Assembly (NCBI GenBank): GCA_960531495.1
Contig: OY482866.1
Span: forward strand, 12,791,365-12,855,364
Direction: 5' to 3'
DNA length: 64,000 nucleotides
From: Zeus faber
Taxonomy: Eukaryota > Chordata > Actinopteri > Zeiformes > Zeidae
In this document: positions 1 to 14,559 of the stretch, piece after piece
How positions within the stretch are numbered: position 1 is the stretch's first letter
Layout: each line of letters begins with the position of its first letter
Translations under genes and position numbers: made by a program
Notes under the pieces: generated by a model
Seen by the model: the letters and a program-made list of their open reading frames with translations, nothing else
The model's database searches: none
Told to the model about the DNA's origin: nothing

Positions 1-2524
1 TTTTCGAAGTGGTATATTTTGACGTTTTTCGACATAGTATGGTATGTCGTTTTTGTGATATTTTTCCGCGTGGTATATTTTGACGTTTTTCGACATAGTA
101 TAGTTTGTCGTTTTTTGTGATATTTATTTGGGTTGTATATTTTACGTTTTTGTGATATTTTTTGGAGTGGTATATTTTGACGTTTTTCGACATAGTATAG
201 TATGACGTTTTTGTGATATTTATCTGGGTTGTATATTTTGACGTTTTTGTGATATTTTTCGAAGTGGTAAATTTTGACGTTTTTCAACATAGTATAGTAT
301 ATTGTTTTTTTTATATTTATCTGGGTTGTATATTTTGACGTTTTTGTGATATTTTTCCGAGTGGTATATTTTTACGTTTTTCGACATAGTATAGTATGTC
401 GTTTTTGGGATATTTGTCTGGGTTGTATATTTTGACGTTTTTGGGATATTTTTCGGAGTGGTATATTTTGACATTTCTCGACATAGTATAGTATGTCGTT
501 TTTGGGATATTTCTTGGCGTTGTATATTTTGACGTTTTTCGACATAGTATAGTATGTCGTTTTTGGGATATTTCTTGGCGTTGTATATTTTGACTTTTTT
601 CGACATAGTATAGTATGTCGTTTTTGTGATATTTTTTGGCGTTGTTTATTTTGACGTTTTTCGATATAGTATAGTATGTCGTGTTTTGTGATATTTATTT
701 GGGTTGTATATTTTGACGTTTTTGTGATATTTTTCAGAGTGGTATATTTTGACGTTTTTTGACATAGTATAGTATGTCGTTTTTGTGATATTTTTCCGCG
801 TGGCATTTTTTGACGTTTTTCGACATAGTATAGTATGTCGTTTTTGTGATATTTATCTGGGTTGTGTATTTTAACGTTTTTGTGATATTTTTTGGAGTGG
901 TATATTTTGATGTTTTTCGACATAGTATAGTATGTCGTTTTTGTGATATTTATCTGGGTTGTGTATTTTAACGTTTTTGTGATATTTTTTGGAGTGGTAT
1001 ATTTTGATGTTTTTCGACATAGTACAGTATGTCGTTTTTGTGATATTTTTTGCCGTTGTATATTTTTACATTTTTCGACATAGTATATAGTATGTCGTTT
1101 TTGCTATATTTATCTGGGTTGTATATTTTGTCGTTTTTGTGATATTTTTCGAAGTGGTATATTTTGACGTTTTTCAACATAGTATAGTATGTCGTTTTTG
1201 TTATATTTATCTGGGTTGTATATTTTGACGTTTTTGTGATATTTTTCCGAGTGGTATATTTTGACATTTTTCGACATAGTATAGTATGTCGTTTTTGGGA
1301 TATTTCTTGGCATTGTATATTTTGACGTTTTTCGACATAGTATAGTATATTGTTTTTTTTATATTTATCTGGGTTGTATATTTTGACGTTTTTGTGATAT
1401 TTTTCCGAGTGGTATATTTTTACGTTTTTCGACATAGTATAGTATGTCGTTTTTGGGATATTTCTCTGGGTTGTATATTTTGACGTTTTTGGGATATTTT
1501 TCGGAGTGGTATATTTTGACATTTTTCGACATAGTATAGTATGTCGTTTTTGGGATATTTCTTGGCGTTGTATATTTTGACGTTTTTCGACATAGTATAG
1601 TATGTCCTTTTTGTGATATTTTTTGGCGTTGTATATTTTGACTTTTTTCGACATAGTATATAGTATGTCGTATTTGTGAAATTTATCTGGGTTGTATATT
1701 TTGACGTTTTTTGACATAGTATAGTATGTCGTTTTTGGGATATTTCTTGGCGTTGTATATTTTGACGTTTTTCGACATAGTATAGTATGTCTTTTTTGGG
1801 ATATTTCTTGGCGTTGTATATTTTGACGTTTTTCGACATAGTATAGTATGTCCTTTTTGTGATATTTTTTGGCGTTGTATATTTTGACTTTTTTCGACAT
1901 AGTATATAGTATGTCGTATTTGTGAAATTTATCTGGGTTGTATATTTTGACGTTTTTTGACATAGTATAGTATGTCGTTTTTGGGATGTTTCTTGGCGTT
2001 GTATTTTTTGACGTTTTTCGACATAGTATAGTATGTCCTTTTTGTGATATTTTTTGGCGTTGTATATTTTGACTTTTTTCGACATAGTATAGTTTGTCGT
2101 ATTTGTGATATTTATTTGGGTTGTATATTTTACGTTTTTGTGATATTTTTTGGAGTGGTATATTTTGACGTTTTTCAACATAGTATAGTATGACGTTTTT
2201 GTGATATTTATCTGGGTTGTATATTTTGACGTTTTTGTGATATTTTTCGAAGTGGTATATATTGACGTTTTTCAACATAGTATAGTATATTGTTTTTTTT
2301 ATATTTATCTGGGTTGTATATTTTGACGTTTTTTTTGATATTTTTCCGAGTGGTATATTTTTACGTTTTTCGACAAACTATAGTATGTCGTTTTTGGGAT
2401 ATTTCTCTGGGTTGTATATTTTGACGTTTTTGGGATATTTTTCGGAGTGGTATATTTTGACGTTTTTCGACATAGTATAGTATGTCGTTTTTGGGATATT
2501 TCTTGGCGTTGTATATTTTGTTAC

Positions 2525-3125
2525 TTTTCGACACAGGGTGTGTCATTTTTGGATGTTTTTTGGCCTAGTATAATTTGACAGTTTCTACATTGTATAGTAT
2601 GTAGTTTTTCAATGGTTTTGGCCTAGTATATTTTGAATATTTTTGACATAGTATAATATGTCGTTTTTCAATGTATTTGGCCTAGTATATTTTGAATATT
2701 TTCGGCAGGGTATAGTATGTTGTTCATGTGATATTTTTGGGCGTTGCATATTTAGACGTTTTTCGATATGTATTATGTTGTTTTGGGATATTTTTCGGCG
2801 TTGTATATTTTGACGTTTTTCGACATAGTATAGTATGTCGTTCTTGTGATATTTTTGGGGTTGCATATTTAGACGTTTTTCGATTTGTATTATGTTGTTT
2901 TGGGGATATTTGTTGGTGTTGTATATTTAGACGTTTTTCGACATAGTATAGTATGTCATTTTTGGGATATTTTTCGGCCTTGTATATTTTGACGTTTTTC
3001 GACATAATATAGTTCTTGTGATATTTTTGGCGTTGTATATTTAGACGTTTTTTGATATGTATTATGTTGTTTTTGGGATATTTACACCGTTGTATATTTT
3101 GACAGTTTTGGACGTAGTATAGTAT
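2525..3125. repeat. Variant block of the satellite
   Basis: This block uses a diverged subfamily: catatttagacg replaces tatattttgacg in alternate units, cgatatgtattatg replaces the cgacatagtatag hairpin, and gacagttttcgacat also occurs. The altered units have lost the TATGTCG half of the inverted repeat. Similar units occur at about 3240-3560. The block ends in degenerate tagtattttag copies. Confidence 0.7.
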
Positions 3126-3139
3126 TTTAGTCTTAGTAT

Positions 3140-3235
3140 AGTATAGTATTTTAGTATAGTATTTTATTTTAAGTAATTTCCCCCTGGGATTATAAAAGTA
3201 TTTCTGATTCTGATTCTGATTCTGATTATGTAGTT
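3140..3235 (+). mobile_element. LINE 3' tail inserted in the satellite
   Basis: Between two stretches of satellite lies a non-satellite piece. It holds tagtattttag repeats, then aatttccccctgggattat, aaaagtatttctgat and a run of tctgat hexamers. A tail of the type aatttcccc..gggat..aataaagtatttctgattctg is typical of fish non-LTR retrotransposon 3' ends with a short tandem terminal repeat. Only the tail is present, consistent with 5' truncation. The family name is not resolved. Confidence 0.6.
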
Positions 3236-4239
3236 TTTGTGATATTTTTTGGCATTGTATATTTAGACGTTTTTCGATATTTATTATGTTGTTTTTGGGA
3301 TATTTTTTGGTGTTGTATATTTAGACGTTTTTCAATATGTATTATGTTGTTTTTGGGATATTTTTCGGTGTTGTATATTTAGATGTTTTTCGATATGTAT
3401 TATGTCGTTTTTGGAATATTTTTTGGCCTTGTATATTTTGACGTTTTTCGACATAGTATTCATATGTTGTTCTCGTGATATTTTTGGCGTTGCATATATA
3501 GACGTTTTTCGATAAGTATTATGTCGTTTTTGGGATAATTTTCGGCCTTGTATATTTTGACCTTTTTCGACATAGTATAGTATGTCCTTTTTGTGATATT
3601 TTTTGGCGTTGTATATTTTGACTTTTTTCGACATAGTATATAGTATGTCGTATTGGTGAAATTTATCTGGGTTGTATATTTTGACGTTTTTGTGATATTT
3701 TTTTGAGTGGTATATTTTTACATTTTTCGACATAGTATATAGTATGTAGTTTTTGTGATATTTATCTGGGTTGTATATTTTGACGTTTTTCGACATAGTA
3801 TAGTATGTCGTTTTTGTGAAATTTATCTGGGTTGTATATTTTGACGTTTTTGTGATATTTTTCAGAGTGGTATATTTTGACGTTTTTCAACAGAGTATAG
3901 TATGTCGTTTTTGTTATATTTATCTGGGTTGTATATTTTGACGTTTTTCGACATAGTATAGTATGTCGTTTTTGTGATATTTATCTGGGTTGTATATTTT
4001 GACGTTTTTCGACATAGTATAGTATGTCGTTTTTGTGATATTTTTCAGAGTGGTATATTTTGACGTTTTTCGACATAGTATAGTATGTCGTTTTTGTGAA
4101 ATTTATCTGGGTTGTATATTTTGACGTTTTTGTGATATTTTTTGGAGTGGTATATTTTGACGTTTTTCAACAGAGTATAGTATGTCGTTTTTGTTATATT
4201 TATCTGGGTTGTATATTTTGACGTTTTTCGACATAGTAT

Positions 4240-4950
4240 AGTATGTCGTTTTTGTGATATTTTTGGCGTTGCATATTTAGACGTTTTTCGATATGTGTTA
4301 TGTTATGTTTGGATATATTTCGGTGTTGTGTATTTTGACAGCTTTCGACATAGTATAGTATGTCGTTCAAATGATATTTTTGGCATTGTATATTTGGACA
4401 TTTTTCGATGTGCATTATGTTGTTTTTGGGATATTTTTCGGCGTTGTATATTTTGACAGTTTTCGACATGTATGTCGTTCTTGTGATATTTTTGGCGTTG
4501 CATATTTAGACGTTTTTCGATATGTATTATGTGGTTTTTGGGATATTTTTGGCGTTGTATATTTTGATAGTTTTCGACATAGTATAGTATGTCGTTCTTG
4601 TGATATTTTTGGTGTTGCATATTTAGACGTTTTTCGATATGTATTATGTTGTTTTTGGGAAATTTTTCGCCGTTGCATATTTAGACGTTTCTCGATATGT
4701 ATTATGTGGTTTTTGGGATATTTTTGGCGTTGTATATTTTGATAGTTTTCGACATAGTATCGTATGTCGTTCTTGTGATAGTTTTGTCGTTGTATATTTG
4801 GACGTTTTTCGATATGTATTATGTAGTTTTTGGGATATTTTTCTGAGTTGTATATTTGGACGTTTTTCGATGTGTATTATGTCGTTTTTGGAATATTTTT
4901 CGGCGTTGTGTATTTTGACAGTTTTCGACATAGAATAGTATGTCGTTTTT
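4240..4950. repeat. Variant block of the satellite
   Basis: This is a second run of the catatttagacg/cgatatgtattatg subfamily alternating with gacagttttcgacat units and the tgtcgttcttgtgat spelling. It is flanked on both sides by standard 61/36-bp units, so the subfamilies form separate blocks and are not randomly mixed. Confidence 0.7.
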
Positions 4951-7900
4951 GTGATATTTTTCAGAGTGGTATATTTTGACGTATTTCGACATAGAATAGT
5001 ATGTCCTTTTTGTGATATTTATCTGGGTTGTATATTTTGACGTTTTTGTGAAATTTTTTGGAGTGGTATATTTTGACGTTTTTCGACATTGTATAGTATG
5101 TCGTATTTGTGATATTTGTCTGGGTTGTGTATTTTGACTTTTTTGTGATATTTTCCGGTGTGGTATATTTTTACGTTTTTCGACATAGTATAGTATGTCC
5201 TTTTTGTGATATTTTTTGGCGTTGTATATTTAGACTTTTTTCGACATAGTATATAGTATGTCGTATTGGTGAAATTTATATGGGTTGTATATTTTGACGT
5301 TTTTGTGATATTTTTTTGAGTGGTATATTTTTACATTTTTCGACATAGTATATAGTATGTCGTTTTTGTGATATTTATCTGGGTTGTATATTTTGACGTT
5401 TTTCGACATAGTATAGTATGTCGCTTTTGTGAAATTTATCTGGGTTGTATATTTTGACGTTTTTGTGATATTTTTTGGAGTGGTATATTTTGACGTTTTT
5501 CAACAGAGTATAGTATGTCGTTTTTGTTATATTTATCTGGGTTGTATATTTTGACGTTTTTCGACATAGTATAGTATGTCGTTTTTGTGAAATTTATCTG
5601 GGTTGTATATTTTGACGTTTTTGTGATATTTTTTGGCGTTTTCCGACATAGTATGTCGTTTTTGGGATATTTCTCTGGGTTGTATATTTTGACGTTTTTG
5701 GGATATTTTTCGGAGTGGTATATTTTGACATTTTTCGACATAGTATAGTATGTCGTTTTTGGGATATTTCTTGGCGTTGTATATTTTGACGTTTTTCGAC
5801 ATAGTATAGTATGTCGTTTTTGGGATATTTCTTGGCGTTGTATATTTTGACGTTTTTCAACATAGTATAGTATGACGTTTTTGTGATATTTATCTGGGTT
5901 GTATATTTTGACGTTTTGGGGATATTTCTTGGCGTTGTATATTTTGACGTTTTTCGACATAGTATAGTATGTCGTTTTTGGGATATTTCTTGCCGTTGTA
6001 TATTTTTACGTTTTTCGACATAGTATATAGTATGTCGTTTTTGTGATATTTATCTCGGTTGTGTATTTTATCGTTTTTGGGATATTTCTTGGCGTTGTAT
6101 ATTTTGACGTTTTTCGACATAGTATAGTATGTCGTTTTTGGGATATTTCTCTGGGTTGTATATTTTGTCGTTTTTGGGATATTTCTTGGCGTTGTATATT
6201 TTGACGTTTTTCGACATAGTATAGTATGTCGTTTTTGGGATATTTCTTGGCGTTGTATATTTTGACGTTTTTCGACATAGTATAGTATGTCGTTTTTGTG
6301 ATATTTTTGGCGTTGTTTATTTTGACGTTTTTCGACATAGTATAGTATGTCGTTTTTGTGATATTTTTGGCGTTGTTTATTTTGACGTTTTTCGACATAG
6401 TATAGCATGTCGTTTTTTGTGATATTTATTTGGGTTGTATATTTTGACGTTTTTGTGATATTTTTCAGAGTGGTATATTTTGACGTTTTTCGACAAAGTA
6501 TAGTATGTCGTTTTTGTGATATTTATCTGGGTTGTGTATTTTAACGTTTTTGTGATATTTTTTGGAGTGGTATATTTTGATGTTTTTCGACATAGTATAG
6601 TATGTTGTTTTTGTGATATTTATCTGGGTTGTGTATTTTAACGTTTTTGTGATATTTTTTGGAGTGGTATATTTTTACATTTTTCGACATAGTATATAGT
6701 ATGTCGTTTTTGTGATATTTATCTGGGTTGTGTATTTTAACGTTTTTGTGATTTTTTTTGGAGTGGTATATTTTGATGTTTTTCGACATACTATAGTATG
6801 TCGTATTTGTGAAATTTATCTGGGTTGTATATTTTGACGTTTTTGTGATATTTTTTTGAGTGGTATATTTTTACATTTTTCGACATAGTATATAGTATGT
6901 TGTTTTTGTGATATTTATCTGGGTTGTATATTTTGACGTTTTTCGACATAGTATAGTATGTCGTTTTTGTGAAATTTATCTGGGTTGTATATTTTGACGT
7001 TTTTGTGATATTTTTTGGAGTGGTATATTTTGACGTTTTTCAACAGAGTATAGTATGTCGTTTTTGTTATATTTATCTGGGTTGTATATTTTGACGTTTT
7101 TGTGATATTTTTCCGAGTGGTATATTTTTACGTTTTTCGACATAGTATAGTATGTCGTTTTTGGGATATTTCTCTGGGTTGTATATTTTGACGTTTTTGG
7201 GATATTTTTCGGAGTGGTATATTTTGACATTTTTCGACATAGTATAGTATGTCGTTTTTGGGATATTTCTTGGCGTTGTATATTTTGACGTTTTTCGACA
7301 TAGTATAGTATGTCGTTCTGGGATATTTCTTGGCGTTGTATATTTTGACGTTTTTCGACATAGTATAGTATGTCGTTTTTGGGATATTTCTTGGCGTTGT
7401 ATATTTTGACGTTTTTCAACATAGTATAGTATGTCGTTTTTGGGATATTTCTTGGCGTTGTATATTTTGACGTTTTTCGACATAGTATATAGTATGTCGT
7501 TTTTGTGATATTTATCTGGGTTGTGTATTTTATCGTTTTTGGGATATTTCTTGGCGTTGTATATTTTGACGTTTTTCGACATAGTATAGTATGTCGTTTT
7601 TGGGATATTTCTTGGCGTTGTATATTTTGACGTTTTTCGACATAGTATAGTATGTCCATTTTGTGATATTTTTTGGCGTTGTATATTTTGACTTTTTTCG
7701 ACATAGTATATAGTATGTCCTTTTTGTGATATTTTTTGGCGTTGTATATTTTGACTTTTTTCGACATAGTATATAGTATGTCGTATTTGTGAAATTTATC
7801 TGGGTTGTATATTTTGAAGTTTTTGTGATATTTTTTTGAGTGGTATATTTTTACATTTTTCGACATAGTATATAGTATGTCGTTTTTGTGATATTTATCT

Positions 7901-10900
7901 GGGTCTTATATTTTGACGTTTTTGTGATATTTTTCGAAGTGGTATATTTTGACGTTTTTCGACATAGTATGGTATGTCGTTTTTGTGATATTTTTCCGCG
8001 TGGTATATTTTGACGTTTTTCGACATAGTATAGTTTGTCGTTTTTTGTGATATTTATTTGGGTTGTATATTTTACGTTTTTGTGATATTTTTTGGAGTGG
8101 TATATTTTGACGTTTTTCAAGATAGTATAGTATGACGTTTTTGTGATATTTATCTGGGTTGTATATTTTGACGTTTTTGTGATATTTTTCGAAGTGGTAT
8201 ATTTTGACGTTTTTCAACATAGTATAGTATATTGTTTTTTTTATATTTATCTGGGTTGTATATTTTGACGTTTTTGTGATATTTTTCCGAGTGGTATATT
8301 TTTACGTTTTTCGACATAGTATAGTATGTCGTTTTTGGGATATTTGTCTGGGTTGTATATTTTGACGTTTTTGTGATATTTTTCCGAGTGGTATATTTTG
8401 ACATTTCTCGACATAGTATAGTATGTCGTTTTTGGGATATTTCTTGGCGTTGTATATTTTGACGTTTTTCGACATAGTATAGTATGTCGTTTTTGGGATA
8501 TTTCTTGGCGTTGTATATTTTGACTTTTTTCGACATAGTATAGTATGTCGTTTTTGTGATATTTTTTGGCGTTGTTTATTTTGACGTTTTTCGATATAGT
8601 ATAGTATGTCGTTTTTTGTGATATTTATTTGGGTTGTATATTTTGACGTTTTTGTGATATTTTTCAGGGTGGTATATTTTGACGTTTTTCGACATAGTAT
8701 AGTATGTCGTTTTTGTGATATTTTTCCGCGTGGCATTTTTATACGTTTTTCGACATAGTATAGTATGTCGTTTTTGTGATATTTATCTGGGTTGTGTATT
8801 TTAACGTTTTTGTGATATTTTTTGGAGTGGTATATTTTGATGTTTTTCGACATAGTATAGTATGTCGTTTTTGTGATATTTATCTGGGTTGTGTATTTTA
8901 ACGTTTTTGTGATATTTTTTGGAGTGGTATATTTTGATGTTTTTCGACATAGTACAGTATGTCGTTTTTGTGATATTTTTTGCCGTTGTATATTTTTACA
9001 TTTTTCGACATAGTATAGTATGTCGTTTTTGCTATATTTATCTGGGTTGTATATTTTGTCGTTTTTGTGATATTTTTCGAAGTGGTATATTTTGACGTTT
9101 TTCAACATAGTATAGTATGTCGTTTTTGTTATATTTATCTGGGTTGTATATTTTGACGTTTTTGTGATATTTTTCCGAGTGGTATATTTTTACGTTTTTC
9201 GACATAGTATAGTATGTCGTTTTTGGGATATTTCTCTGGGTTGTATATTTTGACGTTTTTGGGATATTTTTCGGAGTGGTATATTTTGACATTTTTCGAC
9301 ATAGTATAGTATGTCGTTTTTGGGATATTTCTTGGCGTTGTATATTTTGACGTTTTTCGACATAGTATAGTATGTCCTTTTTGTGATATTTTTTGGCGTT
9401 GTATATTTTGACTTTTTTCGACATAGTATATAGTATGTCGTATTTGTGAAATTTATCTGGGTTGTATATTTTGTCGTTTTTGTGATATTTTTCCGCGTGG
9501 TATATTTTGACGTTTTTCGACATAGTATCGTATGTCGTTTTTGTGATATTTATCTGGGTTGTATATTTTGACGTTTTTGTGATATTTTTCGAAGTGGTAT
9601 ATTTTGACGTTTTTCAACATAGTATAGTATGTCGTTTTTGTTATATTTATCTGGGTTGTATATTTTGACGTTTTTGTGATATTTTTCCGAGTGGTATATT
9701 TTTATGTTTTTCGACATAGTATAGTATGTCGTTTTTGGGATATTTCTCTGGGTTGTATATTTTGACGTTTTTGGGATATTTTTCGGAGTGGTATATTTTG
9801 ACATTTTTCGACATAGTATAGTATGTCGTTTTTGGGATATTTCTTGGCATTGTATATTTTGACGTTTTTCGACATAGTATAGTATGTCGTTTTTGGGATA
9901 TTTCTTGGCGTTGTATATTTTGACGTTTTTGTGATATTTTGATGTTTTTCGACATAGTACAGTATGTCGTTTTTGTGATATTTTTTGCCGTTGTATATTT
10001 TTACATTTTTCGACATAGTATATAGTATGTCGTTTTTGCTATATTTATCTGGGTTGTATATTTTGTCGTTTTTGTGATATTTTTCCGCGTGGTATATTTT
10101 GACGTTTTTCGACATAGTATAGTATGTCGTTTTTGTTATATTTATCTGGGTTGTATATTTTGACGTTTTTGTGATATTTTTCCGAGTGGTATATTTTTAC
10201 GTTTTTCGACATAGTATAAGTAAGTCGTTTTTGGGATATTTCTCTGGGTTGTATATTTTGACGTTTTTGGGATATTTTTCCGAGTGGTATATTTTGACAT
10301 TTTTCGACATATAGTATGTCGTTTTTGGGATATTTCTTGGCATTGTATCTTTTGACGTTTTTCGACATAGTATAGTATATTGTTTTTTTTATATTTATCT
10401 GGGTTGTATATTTTGACGTTTTTGTGATATTTTTCCGAGTGGTATATTTTGACGTTTTTCGACATAGTATAGTATGTCGTTTTTGGGATATTTCTCTGGG
10501 TTGTATATTTTGACGTTTTTGGGATATTTTTCGGAGTGGTATATTTTGACATTTTTCGACATAGTATAGTATGTCGTTTTTGGGATATTTCTTGGCGTTG
10601 TATATTTTGACGTTTTTCGACATAGTATAGTATGTCGTTTTTGTGATATTTCTTGGCGTTGTATATTTTGACTTTTTTCGACATAGTATAGTATGTCGTT
10701 TTTGTGATATTTTTTGGCGTTGTTTATTTTGACGTTTTTCGAAATAGTATAGTATGTCGTTTTTTGTGATATTTATTTGGGTTGTATATTTTGACGTTTT
10801 TGTGATATTTTTCAGAGTGGTATATTTTGACGTTTTTCGACATAGTATAGTATGTCGTTTTTGTGATATTTTTCCGCGTGGCATTTTTTGACGTTTTTCG

Positions 10901-13900
10901 ACATAGTATAGTATGTCGTTTTTGTGATATTTATCTGGGTTGTGTATTTTAACGTTTTTGTGATATTTTTTGGAGTGGTATATTTTGATGTTTTTCGACA
11001 TAGTACAGTATGTCGTTTTTGTGATATTTTTTGCCGTTGTATATTTTTACATTTTTCGACATAGTATATAGTATGTCGTTTTTGTGATATTTATCTGGGT
11101 TGTATATTTTGTCGTTTTTGTGATATTTTTCCGCGTGGTATATTTTGACGTTTTTCGACATAGTATAGTATGTCGTTTTTGTGATATTTATCTGGGTTGT
11201 ATATTTTGACGTTTTTGTGATATTTTTCCGAGTGGTATATTTTGACGTTTTTCGACATAGTATAGTATGTCGTTTTTGGGATATTTCTCTGGGTTGTATA
11301 TTTTGACGTTTTTGGGATATTTTTCGGAGTGGTATATTTTGACATTTTTCGACATAGTATAGTATGTCGTTTTTGGGATATTTCTTGGCGTTGTATATTT
11401 TGACGTTTTTCGACATAGTATAGTATGTCGTTTTTGGGATATTTCTTGGCGTTGTATATTTTGACGTTTTTCGACATAGTATAGTATGTCGTTTTTTGTG
11501 ATATTTATTTGGGTTGTATATTTTGACGTTTTTGTGATATTTTTCAGAGTGGTATATTTTGACGTTTTTCGACATAGTATAGTATGTCGTTTTTGTGATA
11601 TTTATCTGTTTTTCGACATAGTACACTATGTCGTTTTTGTGATATTTTCTGCCGTTGTATATTTTGAAGTTTTTCGACATTGTATAGTATGTCGTTTTTG
11701 GGATATTTGTCTGGGTTGTATATTTTGACGTTTTTGTGATATTTTTCGGAGTGGTATATTTTGACGTTTTTCGACATAGTATAGTATGTCGTTTTTTAAA
11801 TTTTTATCTGGGTTGTATATTTTGATGTTTTTGTGATATTTTTTGGTGTGGTATATTTTGACGTTTTTCGACATATGTCGTTTTTGTGATATTTTTTGGT
11901 GTGGTATATTTTGACGTTTTTCAACATAGTATAGTATGTCGTTTTTGTGATATTTATCTGGGTTGTATATTTTGACGTTTTTGTGATTTTTTTCGGAGTG
12001 GAATATTTTGACATTTTTCGACATAGTATAGTATGTCGTTTTTGTGATATTTGTCTGGGTTGTGTATTTTGACTTTTTTGTGATATTTTCCGGTGTGGTA
12101 TATTTTTACGTTTTTCGACATAGTATAGTATGTCCTTTTTGTGATATTTTTTGGCGTTGTATATTTTGACTTTTTTCGACATAGTATATAGTATGTCGTA
12201 TTTGTGAAATTTATCTGGGTTGTATATTTTGACGTTTTTGTGATATTTTTTTGAGTGGTATATTTTTACATTTTTCGACATAGTATATAGTATGTCGTTT
12301 TTGCTATATTTATCTGGGTTGTATATTTTGTCGATTTTGGGATATTTCTTGGCGTTGTATATTTTGACGTTTTTCGACATAGTATAGTATGTCGTTTTTG
12401 TGATATTTTTTGGCGTTGTTTATTTTGACGTTTTTCGACATAGTATAGTATGTCGTTTTTTGTGATATTTATTTGGGTTGTATATTTTGACGTTTTTGTG
12501 ATATTTTTCAGAGTGGTATATTTTGACGTTTTTCGACATAGTATAGTATGTCGTTTTTGGGATATTTATCTGGGTTGTGTATTTTAACGTTTTTGTGATA
12601 TTTTTTGGAGTGGTATATTTTGATAATTTTCGACATAGTATAGTATGTCGTTTTTGTGATATTTATCTGGGTTGTATATTTTGACGTTTTTGTGATATTT
12701 TTCGCAGTGGTATATTTTGACGTTTTTCGACATAGTATAGTGTGTCGTTTTTTTTTTTTTTATCTGGGTTGTATATTTTGTCGTTTTTGGGATATTTCTT
12801 GGCATTGTATATTTTGACGTTTTTCGACATAGTATAGTATGTCGTTTTTGGGATATTTCTTGGCGTTGTATATTTTGACGTTTTTCGACATAGTATAGTA
12901 TGTCGTTTTTGGGATATTTCTCTGGGTTGTGTATTTTGTCGTTTTTGGGATATTTCTTGGCATTGTATATTTTGACGTTTTTCGACATAGTATAGTATGT
13001 CGTTTTTGTGATATTTTTTGGCGTTGTTTATTTTGACGTTTTTCGACATAGTATAGTATGTCGTTTTTTGTGATATTTATTTGGGTTGTATATTTTGACG
13101 TTTTTGTGATATTTTTCAGAGTGGTATATTTTGACGTTTTTCGACATAGTATAGTATGTCGTTTTTGTGATATTTATCTGGGTTGTATATTTTGACGTTT
13201 TTGTGATATTTTTCGCAGTGGTATATTTTGACGTTTTTCGACATATTATAGTATGTCCTTTTTGTGATATTTTTTGGCGTTGTATATTTTGACTTTTTTC
13301 GACATAGTATATAGTATGTCGTATTTGTGAAATTTATCTGGGTTGTATATTTTGACGATTTTGTGTTATATTTCGAAGTGGTATATTTTGACGTTTTTCA
13401 ACATAGTATAGTATGTCCTTTTTGTGATATTTATCTGGGTTGTATATTTTGACGTTTTTGTGATATTTTTCGGAGTGGTATATTTTGACGTTTTTAGACT
13501 TGGTATAGTATGTCGTTTTTTGTGATATATATTTGGGTTGTATATTTTGACGTTTTTGTGATATTTTTTGGTGTTGTATATTTTGACTTTTTTCGACATA
13601 GTATACTATGTCGTATTTGTGATATTTATCTGGGTTGTATATTTTGACGTTTTTGTGGATTTTTTTGGAGTGGTATGTTTTTACATTTTTCGACATAGTA
13701 TAGTATGTCGGTTTTTTTATATTTATTTGGGTTGTATATTTTGACGTTTTTGTGATATTTTTTGGTGTGGTATATTTTGACGTTTTTGTGATTTTTTTCG
13801 GAGTGGAATATTTTGACATTTTTCGACATAGTATATAGTATGTTGTTTTTGTGATATTTTTTGGCGTTGTATATTTAGACTTTTTTCGACATAGTATAGT

Positions 13901-14559
13901 ATGTTGTTTTTGTGATATTTGTCTGGGTTGTATATTTTGACGTTTTTGTGATATTTTTAGGAGTGGTATATTTTGACGATTTTCGACATCGTATAGTATG
14001 TCGTTTTTTGTGATATTTATTTGGGGTGTATATTTTGACGTTTTTGTGATATATTTCGGATTGGTATATTTTGGCGTTTTTCGACATAGTATAGTATGTC
14101 GTATTTGTGATATTTGTCTGGGTTGTGTATTTTGCGTTTTTGTGATATTTTTTGGAGTGGTATATTTTGACATTTTTCGACATAGTATAGTTTGTCGTTT
14201 TTGTGAAATTTATCTGGGTTGTATATTTTGATGTTTTTGTGATATATTTTGGAGTGGTATATTTTGACGTTTTTCGACATAGTATATAGTCTGTCGTTTT
14301 TGTGATATTTTTTGGTGTGGTATATTTTGACGTTTTTCAACATGGTATAGTATGTCGTTTTTGTGATATTTTTCCGTGTTGTATATTTTTACGTTTTTCG
14401 ACATAGTTTAGTATGTCGTTTTTGTGAAATTTATCCGGGTTGTATATTTTGACGTTTTTGTGATATTTTTCGGAGTGGTATATTTTGACGTTTTTCGACA
14501 TAGTATAGTATGTCGTTTTTTGTGATATTTATTTGGGTTGTATATTTTGACGATTTTGT

